The notes: generated by a model from the sequence alone, not told the origin. A DNA stretch of 37,112 nt from Aneurinibacillus danicus (GCF_007991215.1 NZ_BJXX01000119.1:1-37112), one strand, 5' to 3'; positions 1-8,711 are shown, numbered from the stretch's first letter. Program-made: numbers and translations.

Positions 1-10
1 ATTTTCACAG

Positions 11-72
11 AAAAAAGAGGCCTGCGAAGCGACTTCACTTTGCGGAAGTCTATTGCTCGTGCAGGCTTTTTA
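11..72 (-). terminator. Nested hairpin terminator of the small coiled-coil gene
   Basis: An outer stem GCCTGC/GCAGGC (20-25 with 61-66) encloses a perfect inner stem GACTTC/GAAGTC (31-36 with 45-50). On the minus strand it is followed by a U-run (complement of A11-16), and on the plus strand by T67-71. It overlaps the stop codon of the minus-strand gene and could work in both directions. Confidence 0.6.
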
Positions 73-340
73 AGCGGTTAATTTGTTTTTCATTTTCAAA
101 CTGGCGCTTTCCAATTAAATCTAAATCAGACTCAAGCATACGCATATGGCGGCTTACTTGCGCAAAGTTTTGCTGCATCTCTTTACGCATCCCTTCCATT
201 TCTGCGCTCATTGTTTCCTGGCTGGCGCGGATTGCGCTTACCACTTCTTGCAACTCTTCTTGTCCTTTTTTGAGCTCTTCCTGTCCTTTTTTGAGACTTT
301 TTAATTCGGCGAGAATTAGCTTTAGAATTTCATCGCTCAT
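50..340 (-). CDS. Small coiled-coil protein of unknown function
   Basis: A 96-residue, highly charged protein I do not recognise as a named family. Residues about 12-32 hold a near-exact duplication (KKGQEEL twice), and leucine/isoleucine spacing across the whole length predicts one long coiled coil. It has no signal peptide, membrane segment or cysteine. The ATG is preceded on the minus strand by an AGGAG ribosome binding site (complement of 353-357), and the gene ends in its own hairpin terminator. It is transcribed away from the RCC1 gene, so the 247-bp gap to that gene must hold promoters for both. Short proteins of this kind are common in Bacillales with no assigned role. The reading frame and RBS make a real gene likely; the function is unknown. 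Confidence 0.7.
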   Translation of the reverse strand: MSDEILKLILAELKSLKKGQEELKKGQEELQEVVSAIRASQETMSAEMEGMRKEMQQNFAQVSRHMRMLESDLDLIGKRQFENEKQINRLKSLHEQ

Positions 341-401
341 ACAGTTTCCGGCTCCTCTTTCTGGTTTTAACCGATGTCTTTCACTTCATCTCATCGAAAA
401 T

Positions 402-417
402 TATATCACATGATATA
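402..417. promoter_or_regulatory. Perfect 7-2-7 inverted repeat, possible operator
   Basis: TATATCA at 402-408 and TGATATA at 411-417 form a perfect palindrome around a 2-bp centre, in the 247-bp gap between two divergent genes. The symmetry suits a dimeric repressor site. AT-rich palindromes also arise by chance, so this is only a candidate. Confidence 0.3.
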
Positions 418-587
418 GCAGATTTATTTATCATTTTCACTGAGAAGCTCAATTTGTCGTAATCACCACATTTGTTTTTCTATTAATCATTAATTTGTAA
501 GAGAATCGCATTATTTTCTTCTAAAATGGCCTTGTAATGAAGTAGAATGGTAATAGATCCATAATCATGTAAGAGAGGGTATAAAAA

Positions 588-2240
588 ATGAATAAAAGAA
601 AAGTAGTTATTCCGCTCGTTACAGCCGTAGGTCTGGTTTCCGGCGTTTGGGTTTCCGATATCTCCGCTGTGTCTGCACAGCAAGTCCAGACAGGAACATT
701 TTCTGTTGCTGATGTTAAGGTAGAAACAGGAGCAGACATGAAGGCCAGGCTTCCTTTCGATGCAAAGCTAGTTATCCGTTTCACTACCCCGGTTGAACCG
801 TATACAGTAGACGACAGCGCTCTATTTGTAACAGACGAATTCGGAACCCGGGCATCCGTTACGAAAACATTTACGGATCAAGACAAGACGATTATTGTAA
901 AACCGCCAAGCAACGGCTATGAACCGGGTCGTACGTACACGCTGCATGTAAAAACAGACATTTACGCAAAATCCGGAAAGCAACTAAGTCAGCCCATAAA
1001 GCAATCATTTACTATTCAGAACGAGATTGTCAGTATTCAGGGAGATGAAACGCACACGTTTTTCCTTGGTCCTAAGGGAGCGGTCTGGAGAAGCGGAAAA
1101 GAAAGCTTCCTCCCGGTAGAAAAAGAGCAGGACAAAACCATCTCAACCCCTCAAGCGTACAAGGAATTAACAGGTGTCAACACGATTGTGAAAGGAAAGA
1201 TGCATTACCTGGCATTGAAAGAAGACGGTACGGTCTGGGCCTGGGGGGAAAACAAATCCGGAGAATTAGGGGATGGAACGACTCAATCCAAAAATGTTCC
1301 TACACAGATAAAAGAATTAACGGACGTAACCTCAGTGATTGCTGCCAATGATGCCGAGGGTAACGGATATAGCCTCGCCCTTAAAAAAGATGGAACCGTA
1401 TGGGCATGGGGAAGCAATAAATACGGACAGTTGGGAGTCGGCGACTGGAACGGCACAACGGTTACAAAACCCAGGCAGATACAGGATTTTCGTGATATTA
1501 CTTTTATCGCCAGCGGCACCGGAAGTGTATTTGCCGTAAAGAGTGACGGTAAAGTGTATGCCTGGGGAGATAACCGTATGGGGCAGTTAGGCGATGATTC
1601 GACGCAGACCCGTTATCGTCCGGTGAAAATCGAAAAGTTGAAAGATGTTGAAGGCATTGTCGCAGGCAAAAACTATGCGCTGGCATATCAGAAGGACGGG
1701 AACGTGTATGCCTGGGGAAGCAATGAATTTGGCCAACTCGGCAACGGATCCAGCTCGTCAAGCGACATTCCGGTACAGGTAACCGGGTTATCCGGTGTTA
1801 AACAGCTAATCATCGCGGACAACAGCAACTTTGCTCTTAAAAATGACGGCACCGTTTGGAGCTGGGGACAGAATGAAAAAGGACAATTGGGAGACGGATC
1901 GACAAACAACCGTTTTATTCCTTTCCAAATCGGCAGCATGACCCACATCCAATCTATTTCCGTAAGCGGTAAGAATGGAATCGCGCTGGACGAGGATGGA
2001 AAGGTATGGACATGGGGCCAGCCGCAAACACAATCAGAGACGGATAAAAAGAACGAGAACAGCGCACCTGTCCAACTGCGTAATTTATCTAACATTAAGC
2101 AAATCTGGGCCAAATCAAATAGCTACTTTGCCGTCGAAAAAAATGGAACCGTATGGGCATGGGGTGAAAACAATGCAGGACAGCTAGGAGACGGAACAAG
2201 CAAAAGCCAGCCGGTCCCCGTTAAAATTCCGGCATTTTAA
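588..2240 (+). CDS. Secreted RCC1-repeat protein with N-terminal Ig-like domain
   Basis: A 550-residue exported protein. Residues 1-31 are a signal peptide (basic MNKRK start, hydrophobic core, cleavage near SAVSA-QQ). Residues about 40-145 resemble a bacterial Ig-like/SbsA-type domain, ending in a strand like those that precede repeats in surface proteins. From about residue 150 to the end there are roughly seven RCC1-type repeats, each carrying a version of DGTVWAWGxNxxGQLGDG, which should close into a beta-propeller. RCC1 repeats are protein-interaction scaffolds, and in bacteria they occur on secreted proteins of mostly unknown role. No SLH, LPXTG or other anchor is visible, so it is either released or held by another surface protein. 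RBS AGAGGG lies about 8 bp before the ATG. It precedes the SLH protein but has its own terminator. Confidence 0.85.
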   Translation: MNKRKVVIPLVTAVGLVSGVWVSDISAVSAQQVQTGTFSVADVKVETGADMKARLPFDAKLVIRFTTPVEPYTVDDSALFVTDEFGTRASVTKTFTDQDKTIIVKPPSNGYEPGRTYTLHVKTDIYAKSGKQLSQPIKQSFTIQNEIVSIQGDETHTFFLGPKGAVWRSGKESFLPVEKEQDKTISTPQAYKELTGVNTIVKGKMHYLALKEDGTVWAWGENKSGELGDGTTQSKNVPTQIKELTDVTSVIAANDAEGNGYSLALKKDGTVWAWGSNKYGQLGVGDWNGTTVTKPRQIQDFRDITFIASGTGSVFAVKSDGKVYAWGDNRMGQLGDDSTQTRYRPVKIEKLKDVEGIVAGKNYALAYQKDGNVYAWGSNEFGQLGNGSSSSSDIPVQVTGLSGVKQLIIADNSNFALKNDGTVWSWGQNEKGQLGDGSTNNRFIPFQIGSMTHIQSISVSGKNGIALDEDGKVWTWGQPQTQSETDKKNENSAPVQLRNLSNIKQIWAKSNSYFAVEKNGTVWAWGENNAGQLGDGTSKSQPVPVKIPAF

Positions 2241-2247
2241 TTAAGAG

Positions 2248-2275
2248 ACCGGCTGCCTGTGCAGCCGGTTGTTTT
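2248..2275 (+). terminator. Terminator of the RCC1 gene
   Basis: Perfect 9-bp stem ACCGGCTGC/GCAGCCGGT (2248-2256 with 2261-2269), CTGT loop, then TGTTTT. It starts 7 bp after the stop codon. Confidence 0.9.
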
Positions 2276-2283
2276 CTGTGCGG

Positions 2284-2316
2284 AAAAAGGACGAGCGGCA
2301 ACGCCCGCGGGTTTTT
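2284..2316 (+). repeat. Conserved hairpin element, copy 1 (A-run, bulged GC stem, T-run)
   Basis: An A5 run, then ACGAGCGGC, a 3-nt loop, GCCCGC, GGGT and a T5 run. GCGGC pairs with GCC-GC around a one-base bulge, and the outer A/T runs can pair. A second copy at 36554-36588 keeps the same design, with a changed loop and a changed bulge base. Both lie just after a normal terminator and just before an ECF-like promoter. It may be a second, bidirectional terminator or a separate structured element. Confidence 0.5.
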
Positions 2317-2320
2317 CTTA

Positions 2321-2350
2321 TGCAACATTTCCAAATTTATCTTCGTCTAG
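2321..2350 (+). promoter_or_regulatory. ECF-type promoter, copy 1 (TGCAAC-N17-CGTCTAG)
   Basis: TGCAAC at 2321-2326 and CGTCTAG at 2344-2350, spacing 17. An AAC core in the -35 and CGTC in the -10 match the known pattern of ECF sigma promoters (SigM/SigX/SigV type). The -10 ends about 80 bp before the SLH gene start. One of five similar sites in the window. Confidence 0.6.
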
Positions 2351-2429
2351 TATACGTTATCCAAAAAATCTTTTAGAATAGAATTGATAGAATGATATTC
2401 TAACTAAAAAAGAGGAGTGACCGCGAGAA

Positions 2430-5069
2430 ATGAAACGCATCAAACGCACTATCGTTCCCCTGACGCTTGCAGGATTGCTTGGCGCGAACGGTCTTCTGCC
2501 GCTTACGGCAAATGCGGCTTCCGCGCCCGGCAAATTCTCCGATGTAGCCAGCAATCACTGGGCCAATCAATATATTGTAAAAATGGGACTCCGTAACGTA
2601 GTGGCAGGATATGAAAACGGAACGTTTAAGCCGGATCAAAGCGTGACGCAGCTACAGGCGCTTGCTATGGCCGTTCGCAACATGGGGCTTGCCGAAGAGG
2701 CGGAGCAATATAAAAGTGTGGCTGTCCCGTATACTGTTCCGGAATGGGCAAAAGGAACAGTCGCCCTTGCCATTTCGAAGGGGTTAATCAAAGCGGACGA
2801 GAAGCGTTTCTATCCGGACATGCCGGCTTCCCGTGCATGGGTAGCCCAGCTTATGGTTCGCATGATTGGCAAAGAAGCGGAAGTGGCAACTGTACCTGCC
2901 TCTTTGTTTATCGACAATTCGTCTATCCCTGACTGGTCGAAGGCATACGTAAACGCCGCTGTACATTATGAATTAATCTCCGGATATAAGGAAGGTGCCG
3001 GAGCCTCTTTTAGACCTAACCAGGCTGTAACCCGTGCAGAGATGGTAACGATGCTAAGTAAGGGAGAGAAGTTTCTCAATATTGAATCGGAAAACACGCA
3101 CATCGGATATGTACAGAGCATAAGCGGAAACGTATTAACGCTCACCAATGAAGAGGGTACAGTACAATCCCGCTACACGCTCACAAGTCAGACCCAGCTC
3201 TATAACGGAAACATTAAAACCGTCAGCACGGCAATTCAGCCGGATAGCCAGGTGCTTGTCATCGACAAAGACGGACAGGCTCTTTATGTAGAGGTAGTGA
3301 ATTTCAAGCAAAAATCCAAACGGGAGAAAGCGACAGTAGAGAAGGTATTTGCTGAAGCCAGCACGATAGTATTGCGCAAGGCCGATGGTAGCCTGCAGAC
3401 CTATCCGGTAGACGCGAAGGCAGCTATCGGGGAAGACACGCAGCAAATGAAGCTCAGCGACTTTGCAAGTGGAGATGAAGTTGAATTTGCGCTGAATGCC
3501 GACGGTAAGATTACCGAGCTTTTCCGTACGTCTGTAAGCAAAGCCAGAGCGCTCGAAGGCAATGTGTATGATGTAGATGAAGACAATCAATTACTGACGA
3601 TTAAAGCCGCCAACGGAAAACTGGAAGCGTATCAATACAACGAGAATACATACATAGACTACAAGGGAAAACGCTTCCCATACATTGGAGACCTATTGCC
3701 TGGAGATGCTGTTAAACTTGAAATGAACGGAACTGTTATCAGCAAAATTACCGTTGAAACGGAAAAAACCAGTGGCGCAGAGACGGGAACAGTCAAGGCC
3801 ATCAGTGCGCAGGACAAATTTGTTACACTCCAGAGTGAAGACGGACAAATCAAGGCATATACTGTTGCGGCTAATGCAGTAATTTCATTGAGCGGGGCGC
3901 TTGCGCCTACACTGGCGGATATCAAAGTCGGCGATAAAGTAGAAATCAACGTACAAAACGGCATGGTTACCTCGCTTGCGGTCAAGAACCGCAGCGTACA
4001 AAGCAACAAGGACTTGCTGTCTGGCAGCATCTTCGCCATCGATACAGCCAACCGGATTCTGTCCCTGAAAGGAAGCAACGGAGAGCTCAAAGCTTACGAA
4101 ATCGTCAACAACGCCGAGCTTCTGATTAACGGGGCTTCCCGCACGGCGCTAACCGAATTAAAGAAAGACATGAACGTCTCCATCCAATTGAATGAAGACA
4201 ACAAAATCATCTACATCAATGCGGATAACCGTGTACGTGCCGAAGTGCTTCGCGTAAACGCTGAGGACAACCTGTTAACAGTAAAACTGGAAACCGGTGA
4301 AACGAAAGTATACGTTGTCGACCCGCGTGTAGATATCACCATCTATGATGTACGGGGCGAAGAACTTCGCGATCTGCAAACAAACGACAAGATCGCAATG
4401 AAGCTGGATGGAACGAAAGTGACAGAGATCGAAGTAGAACGGTCGTTTGTCTACCGTATTACGGAAAATGGCTCTACCTCTTCCAATCGTCTCACGGGTC
4501 AGGATGAGCGCGGCAATTCCCGTGACTTTACGATCAATAGCAGTGTCACCTTCACGATTCCGGGCATCCCATATCCAAAACCTTCTGACGTGAAGAAAGG
4601 GGATGTACTGCGCGTAACCTACCTGGGAGATGAGTTGAAGTCGGCTGCTGTAGTACCAAGTGTATATGGGCAGGTCATATCCGTATCTGCTGAAACAGGC
4701 AAAGTCGTCGTAAGAGACTTGAATGGAGTGACAACGGAATTCACGGCAGGATACGGTACAACCATCCAGATTGGTGACCGCCAATACACCAATATCAACG
4801 CGCTGCAGCCTGGAAATCGCGTCCAGGTAGCAGAAGCCGCCAACGGCGCTAAGAGTATTGTTGTGCTGACAAAGGTGGACGCTGCCTTTACTTCGCTTGA
4901 TCCGCTTGGCGATCGGATTTATACAACGAAGGGCAGCTACTATCTGCCGGATAGCCTGTTTAATCGCCAGGTGAATCTACAATCGTTGCTGCGTGGGTTG
5001 AAGAAGAATGATAATGTGGCGATTTATTTGCTGAATAACCAGGTGTATGAAGTAGAGAAAGTGAATTAA
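2430..5069 (+). CDS. SLH-domain cell-wall surface protein with tandem beta repeats
   Basis: An 879-residue exported protein. Residues 1-29 are a signal peptide (cleavage near TANA-AS). Three SLH domains follow, at about 33-215: FSDVASNHWA / GYENGTFKPD, then a divergent middle copy around EWAKGTVALAISKGL, then IPDWSKAYVNAAV / FRPNQAVTRAEM. SLH domains bind pyruvylated secondary cell-wall polymer, so the protein should sit on the wall surface. From about 230 to the end, at least six units of roughly 70 residues share a pattern of G-V, a D/N turn, LT-L, a DGxxxxY strand, then L-xxGDxV and I-xxI, which suggests a string of small beta domains. RBS AGAGGAG precedes the ATG, and an ECF-like promoter lies about 80 bp upstream. 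It is probably an S-layer-associated or cell-envelope scaffold protein; no enzymatic motif is visible. Confidence 0.9.
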   Translation: MKRIKRTIVPLTLAGLLGANGLLPLTANAASAPGKFSDVASNHWANQYIVKMGLRNVVAGYENGTFKPDQSVTQLQALAMAVRNMGLAEEAEQYKSVAVPYTVPEWAKGTVALAISKGLIKADEKRFYPDMPASRAWVAQLMVRMIGKEAEVATVPASLFIDNSSIPDWSKAYVNAAVHYELISGYKEGAGASFRPNQAVTRAEMVTMLSKGEKFLNIESENTHIGYVQSISGNVLTLTNEEGTVQSRYTLTSQTQLYNGNIKTVSTAIQPDSQVLVIDKDGQALYVEVVNFKQKSKREKATVEKVFAEASTIVLRKADGSLQTYPVDAKAAIGEDTQQMKLSDFASGDEVEFALNADGKITELFRTSVSKARALEGNVYDVDEDNQLLTIKAANGKLEAYQYNENTYIDYKGKRFPYIGDLLPGDAVKLEMNGTVISKITVETEKTSGAETGTVKAISAQDKFVTLQSEDGQIKAYTVAANAVISLSGALAPTLADIKVGDKVEINVQNGMVTSLAVKNRSVQSNKDLLSGSIFAIDTANRILSLKGSNGELKAYEIVNNAELLINGASRTALTELKKDMNVSIQLNEDNKIIYINADNRVRAEVLRVNAEDNLLTVKLETGETKVYVVDPRVDITIYDVRGEELRDLQTNDKIAMKLDGTKVTEIEVERSFVYRITENGSTSSNRLTGQDERGNSRDFTINSSVTFTIPGIPYPKPSDVKKGDVLRVTYLGDELKSAAVVPSVYGQVISVSAETGKVVVRDLNGVTTEFTAGYGTTIQIGDRQYTNINALQPGNRVQVAEAANGAKSIVVLTKVDAAFTSLDPLGDRIYTTKGSYYLPDSLFNRQVNLQSLLRGLKKNDNVAIYLLNNQVYEVEKVN

Positions 5070-5085
5070 CGGCAGAATATCAGGG

Positions 5086-5118
5086 GGCCGGCGTCTTATT
5101 GCGCCGGCCTCTTGTTTT
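5086..5118 (+). terminator. Terminator of the SLH gene
   Basis: Stem GGCCGGCG/CGCCGGCC (5086-5093 with 5102-5109), 8-bp loop, followed by a T-rich tail (CTTGTTTT). Confidence 0.85.
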
Positions 5119-5152
5119 ATTGAAATTCGACAAAAAAGACAAGTTTTTGACA

Positions 5153-5180
5153 GCAACTAACAATATTTATTGACGTCTAA
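5153..5180 (+). promoter_or_regulatory. ECF-type promoter, copy 2 (GCAAC-N16-CGTCTAA)
   Basis: GCAAC at 5153-5157 and CGTCTAA at 5174-5180 with a 16-bp spacer. It lies just upstream of the regulator and ABC-exporter genes, so the glycan-export operon may share control with the S-layer genes. Confidence 0.6.
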
Positions 5181-5188
5181 ACTAGAGA

Positions 5189-5207
5189 CGAGTAAAATTA
5201 TTACTCG
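5189..5207 (+). other. Perfect 5'-leader hairpin
   Basis: CGAGTAA (5189-5195) and TTACTCG (5201-5207) with loop AATTA. It begins 8 bp after the -10 box of the ECF-like promoter, so it would form the very 5' end of the mRNA. 5' stem-loops commonly protect mRNA from decay; that role is inferred. It could also be a protein-binding palindrome. Confidence 0.4.
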
Positions 5208-5270
5208 GAAAACATTTACTTTTTCTGTATAAATTATGTAGTGTGTAGTAGTATGTTCCCTGGAGGAAAA

Positions 5271-5813
5271 ATGTTAGATTACTTAATTACATCAAAAACA
5301 AGGGTTAAGTTGATTTTGAAATTCTTCCTTAATGTAGAAATGAAAGCATACTTACGTTCCCTAGCTGATGAGTTTGGTGAGTCAACGAATGCAGTGCGTG
5401 TGGAATTAAATCGGCTTACAGAGGCGGGTTTGTTGGAGTCGGAGAATGAAGGGCGAACGAAAGTATATCGTGCGAACCGCAGGCATGCGCTGTTTGATGA
5501 TTTACATAGCATTGTGAAGAAGTACATAGGAATTGATCGGTTGATAGAAGAGGTTATCTGGAAGCTGGGGAACGTGGAACTCGCGCTTATTACGGGTGAC
5601 TATGCGAGAGGCATTGATTCCGGAATTATTGACCTTGTTATTGTTGGTGGGATTGATAAGGCGTACTTGCAGGGATTAGTAGAGAAAGTGGAAGAACTAA
5701 TCCATAGGAAGATTCGAACGCTGGTGCTGAGTAGGGAAGAGTTTAAGAGTTTGCGAGAGAAGTTTGAACAAGAAAAAGCACTGATTGTGTGGGGAGAGAA
5801 AGGCGAGGTTTAG
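5271..5813 (+). CDS. Winged-helix regulator fused to nucleotidyltransferase-like domain
   Basis: 180 residues from the ATG at 5271, chosen because GGAGG lies 5 bp upstream; upstream in-frame codons have no RBS. Residues about 1-70 form an ArsR-like winged helix (YLRSLADEFGESTNAVRVELNRL, then a LLESENEGRTKVY wing). Residues about 90-175 resemble a MNT-type nucleotidyltransferase fold: G-D-YARG stands where active enzymes have GSxARG, and IDLVIVG where they have the DxD strand. The Gly-Ser and first Asp are not conserved, so catalysis may be lost and the domain may serve as a sensor. It is 7 bp upstream of wzm and looks like the first gene of the glycan export operon. Its regulatory target is unknown; the adjacent operon is the obvious candidate. 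Confidence 0.75.
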   Translation: MLDYLITSKTRVKLILKFFLNVEMKAYLRSLADEFGESTNAVRVELNRLTEAGLLESENEGRTKVYRANRRHALFDDLHSIVKKYIGIDRLIEEVIWKLGNVELALITGDYARGIDSGIIDLVIVGGIDKAYLQGLVEKVEELIHRKIRTLVLSREEFKSLREKFEQEKALIVWGEKGEV

Positions 5814-5820
5814 CATATAA

Positions 5821-6621
5821 ATGGGACAGCTATCATCTTTTATTAAATCACTATTTCAGAGTCGAAACCTGATTCTGGAGCTAGCAAAAAAGGATTTTCG
5901 ATCTAGATATTTGGGTTCTTATCTCGGTATTGTTTGGGCTTTTATACAGCCAACCATTATGGTTTTGATTTTTTGGTTTGTATTTCAAGTTGGATTTAAG
6001 TCAATGCCTGTCGATAATTTTCCATTTATTTTGTGGCTAATTTGTGGAATGGTACCATGGTTTTTTTTCTCTGATGGGCTAAATAGTGCTACTACGTCTA
6101 TTATTGAAAACAGTTATCTTGTCAAAAAAGTAGTGTTTCGTGTCAGCATTTTGCCCTTCGTAAAAATTACGTCTGGATTATTTGTTCATTCATTTTTTAT
6201 ATGTGTATTGTTTTTGATGTTTGCTATTTATGGATATTATCCGAACGTATATAGTTTGCAGGTGCTGTATTATTCATTTGCGATGATGATGCTAGTACTA
6301 GGAATTTCTTGGATTACATCTTCTCTTATTATCTTTTTAAAAGATGTGGGTCAGATCATTGCAATGATATTACAGTTCGGTTTTTGGCTTACTCCGATTT
6401 TTTACTCTATGAAAATTGTTCCGGAAAAGTATCATTTTTTAATGAAGTTAAATCCTATGTACTACATTGTTGAGGGATATAGGGATACGTTTATCCACCA
6501 TATTTGGTTTTGGCATCATTATAAACTAACAGCGTATTATTGGTCTGTTACGTTTGGGTTGTTTATTATAGGTATTTTTGTTTTTAAAAAGCTTCGTCCG
6601 CATTTTGCTGATGTATTGTAA
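5821..6621 (+). CDS. wzm: ABC-2 type polysaccharide export permease (Wzm-like)
   Basis: 266 residues, typical of the ABC-2 polysaccharide permeases (Wzm/TagG/KpsM family). About six hydrophobic membrane segments are visible, with the family N-terminal signature KKDFRSRYLGSYLGIVWAF near residues 21-40 and a conserved FWLTPIFYSM segment near 190. It should form the membrane channel that moves undecaprenyl-linked glycan across the cytoplasmic membrane with the ATPase encoded 15 bp downstream. In Geobacillus and Aneurinibacillus S-layer glycan clusters the same pair exports the finished glycan. The RBS is weak; the start fits the family N-terminus. Base composition is clearly AT-richer than in the flanking SLH gene. 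Confidence 0.9.
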   Translation: MGQLSSFIKSLFQSRNLILELAKKDFRSRYLGSYLGIVWAFIQPTIMVLIFWFVFQVGFKSMPVDNFPFILWLICGMVPWFFFSDGLNSATTSIIENSYLVKKVVFRVSILPFVKITSGLFVHSFFICVLFLMFAIYGYYPNVYSLQVLYYSFAMMMLVLGISWITSSLIIFLKDVGQIIAMILQFGFWLTPIFYSMKIVPEKYHFLMKLNPMYYIVEGYRDTFIHHIWFWHHYKLTAYYWSVTFGLFIIGIFVFKKLRPHFADVL

Positions 6622-6636
6622 AAGGAGCGTTGTTGT

Positions 6637-7824
6637 ATGTCTAATGACAACATTGCGATTCGAGTAGAAAATCTGAAAAAAGCATATAAGATATATGATA
6701 AACCGGTAGATCGCTTGAAAGAATCTCTTCACCCACTTCGTAAAATTTATCACAAAGATTTTTATGCGCTTAAAGGCGTGTCTTTTGATATTAAAAGGGG
6801 GGAAACGGTTGGTATCATTGGCAAGAATGGTTCTGGAAAATCAACTCTTCTTAAAATCATTACTGGTGTTTTAACACCGACTTTTGGAGAAGTCCAGATA
6901 AATGGGAAAATTTCAGCTTTGCTTGAACTTGGTGCAGGTTTTAATCCTGAATTAACAGGGATTGAGAATATCTATTTAAATGGAACTATTATGGGATTTA
7001 CAAAACAAGAAATGGATAAACGGCTAGATGATATTTTGTCGTTTGCTGATATCGGGAATTTTGTATATCAGCCTGTAAAAACATATTCAAGCGGGATGTT
7101 TGCTAGGTTGGCATTTTCCGTAGCAATAAATATTGAACCAGATATATTGATTGTAGATGAAGCGTTATCTGTAGGAGACATGCAATTCCAAGAAAAGTCC
7201 TTTACAAAAATGAAGCGTTTCAGAGATTTAGGAAAGTCTATTCTGTTTGTAACCCATTCCCTAACTAGCGTAAGAAACTTCTGCGATCGAGCCATTTGGA
7301 TTAGTGAGGGTAGTGTTCAAATGGATGGTCAAGCAGATTTAGTTTGTTCGGCATATCAAGACTCTATTACTAAGGAGGAGAAGATAAAAGTTAATACGAT
7401 AAGTAATAGTTCTGCTCAAGAAAAAACAATATCAATAAAAAATGTAACACTAGATAAGCAATATTATTTAATTGATGAACCTATAAAAATCTCCGTTGAG
7501 TTAGATTTTTATAAAGAAATAACTGAGTATGGTGTCGGAATTATTATTTACGATTCTAAAGGAAATATAGTTACATTATTTAATACGGTTCGAGATGATA
7601 TCTATTTTGATAAAACTTATTCCAAATTTACACTTGTTATTCCTGAAAATGATTTTACCAGAGGGAGATACTACATTACCGTATCTATTTCCGATGAACT
7701 AGCAATGTTTTCATATGACAAAGCTGAATATGTAGCAACATTTCTGGTTGAAAGCAAAAAAAATAAACACGGTATCCCGATTGCGGATGGTTTTTTTAGG
7801 AGTAAGCACTTATGGGAGTATTAA
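6637..7824 (+). CDS. wzt: Polysaccharide ABC exporter ATPase with glycan-binding C-terminus (Wzt-like)
   Basis: 395 residues. The nucleotide-binding domain covers about 1-245: Walker A GKNGSGKST at 62-70, signature YSSGM at 150-154, Walker B LIVDE at 171-175 and switch His207. Residues about 255-395 form a beta-rich domain in the place of the Wzt C-terminal domain, which in O-antigen systems reads the terminal modification of the glycan before export. Its presence suggests that export depends on a chain-end mark rather than on a general carrier signal. RBS AGGAG lies 10 bp before the ATG. The 3' end overlaps the next glycosyltransferase by 13 bp, which indicates coupled translation. Confidence 0.92.
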   Translation: MSNDNIAIRVENLKKAYKIYDKPVDRLKESLHPLRKIYHKDFYALKGVSFDIKRGETVGIIGKNGSGKSTLLKIITGVLTPTFGEVQINGKISALLELGAGFNPELTGIENIYLNGTIMGFTKQEMDKRLDDILSFADIGNFVYQPVKTYSSGMFARLAFSVAINIEPDILIVDEALSVGDMQFQEKSFTKMKRFRDLGKSILFVTHSLTSVRNFCDRAIWISEGSVQMDGQADLVCSAYQDSITKEEKIKVNTISNSSAQEKTISIKNVTLDKQYYLIDEPIKISVELDFYKEITEYGVGIIIYDSKGNIVTLFNTVRDDIYFDKTYSKFTLVIPENDFTRGRYYITVSISDELAMFSYDKAEYVATFLVESKKNKHGIPIADGFFRSKHLWEY

Positions 7825-8711
7825 GCCTTTTTTATAAAGTGTTTGATAAAAAAAGAATATATACTTACAAAACAAGAATTCCACAGACAAGAAAAATATT
7901 TTGCATTTTGCGAGTAAGAAATGAAGAGTTGATAATTGAAGATACTTTAAATCATCTAGCGAAATTTAGCGATGCAATTATTTGCTATGATGATGCAAGT
8001 ACTGACAGAACATTTGACTTACTAAGTAAGCATCCAAAAGTGATTTGTATTATAAAAAATTTCAAATGGAAACAAAAACCAGAAGAAAGAATTAAGTGTG
8101 AAACCTCAGATCGGCTACAATTGTTAAAGTTAGCAAAGCAATTCAATCCAGAATGGATTTTTTGTGCTGATGCTGATGAAAGATATATGGGAAATATAAG
8201 AGAATTTGTCTGTTCTGAGAGCAGCAAAGAAGTATCGTTAGTTCGTATTTCACTATTTGATGCATATTTAACTCCTAATGATCACGCTCCCTACAAAAAA
8301 GGACAGCCTCTTTTAAATTTAAGAAAATATTTTGGACCTGAAAGAAGAGATATTATCATGCTCTGGAGAGCGAATGAGGAAGGAATTACTTTTTTAGGGG
8401 ATGATTCGAGAGAGCCTATATATCCTAAAAGCTCAAAAGTTAAAACTTTATTTAAATGTCAGCATTACGGAAAGGCACTCTCGATTCAACATTGGGAAGA
8501 AACATGCAACTACTATATCAAACATTTTCCGTATATCCCTTACGGTGAAAAATGGGAGAAACGAAAAGGGAAGGCTATCCATACAATTTCTGATTTTGGT
8601 ACTCCGCTTTATCAGTGGGGTAAAGAACTTTTCTCGAACGCAGTGATTATTCACGGTGGGTTTTCGGAAAATGAAGGGGAAGAGAAAGATGAAAATATTG
8701 CTTACAGTTAA
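7812..8711 (+). CDS. Family 2-type glycosyltransferase
   Basis: 299 residues with a GT-A fold start: RVRNEELIIEDTLNHL near 35-50, then DDASTDRT near 56-63, and a metal-binding CADADERY near 117-124. No membrane segments are visible. GT2 enzymes transfer a sugar from a nucleotide sugar; this one presumably works on the undecaprenyl-linked glycan at the inner face of the membrane. The donor and linkage cannot be read from the sequence. The start ATG overlaps the wzt stop and has AGGAG 10 bp upstream. The 3' end overlaps the next gene by 23 bp if that gene starts at 8689. Confidence 0.85.
   Translation: MGVLSLFYKVFDKKRIYTYKTRIPQTRKIFCILRVRNEELIIEDTLNHLAKFSDAIICYDDASTDRTFDLLSKHPKVICIIKNFKWKQKPEERIKCETSDRLQLLKLAKQFNPEWIFCADADERYMGNIREFVCSESSKEVSLVRISLFDAYLTPNDHAPYKKGQPLLNLRKYFGPERRDIIMLWRANEEGITFLGDDSREPIYPKSSKVKTLFKCQHYGKALSIQHWEETCNYYIKHFPYIPYGEKWEKRKGKAIHTISDFGTPLYQWGKELFSNAVIIHGGFSENEGEEKDENIAYS

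Noticed and set aside
483-784. Two minus-strand open frames over the start of the RCC1 gene.
   Set aside because: No RBS or known motif, and they overlap a clear signal peptide and its RBS on the plus strand.
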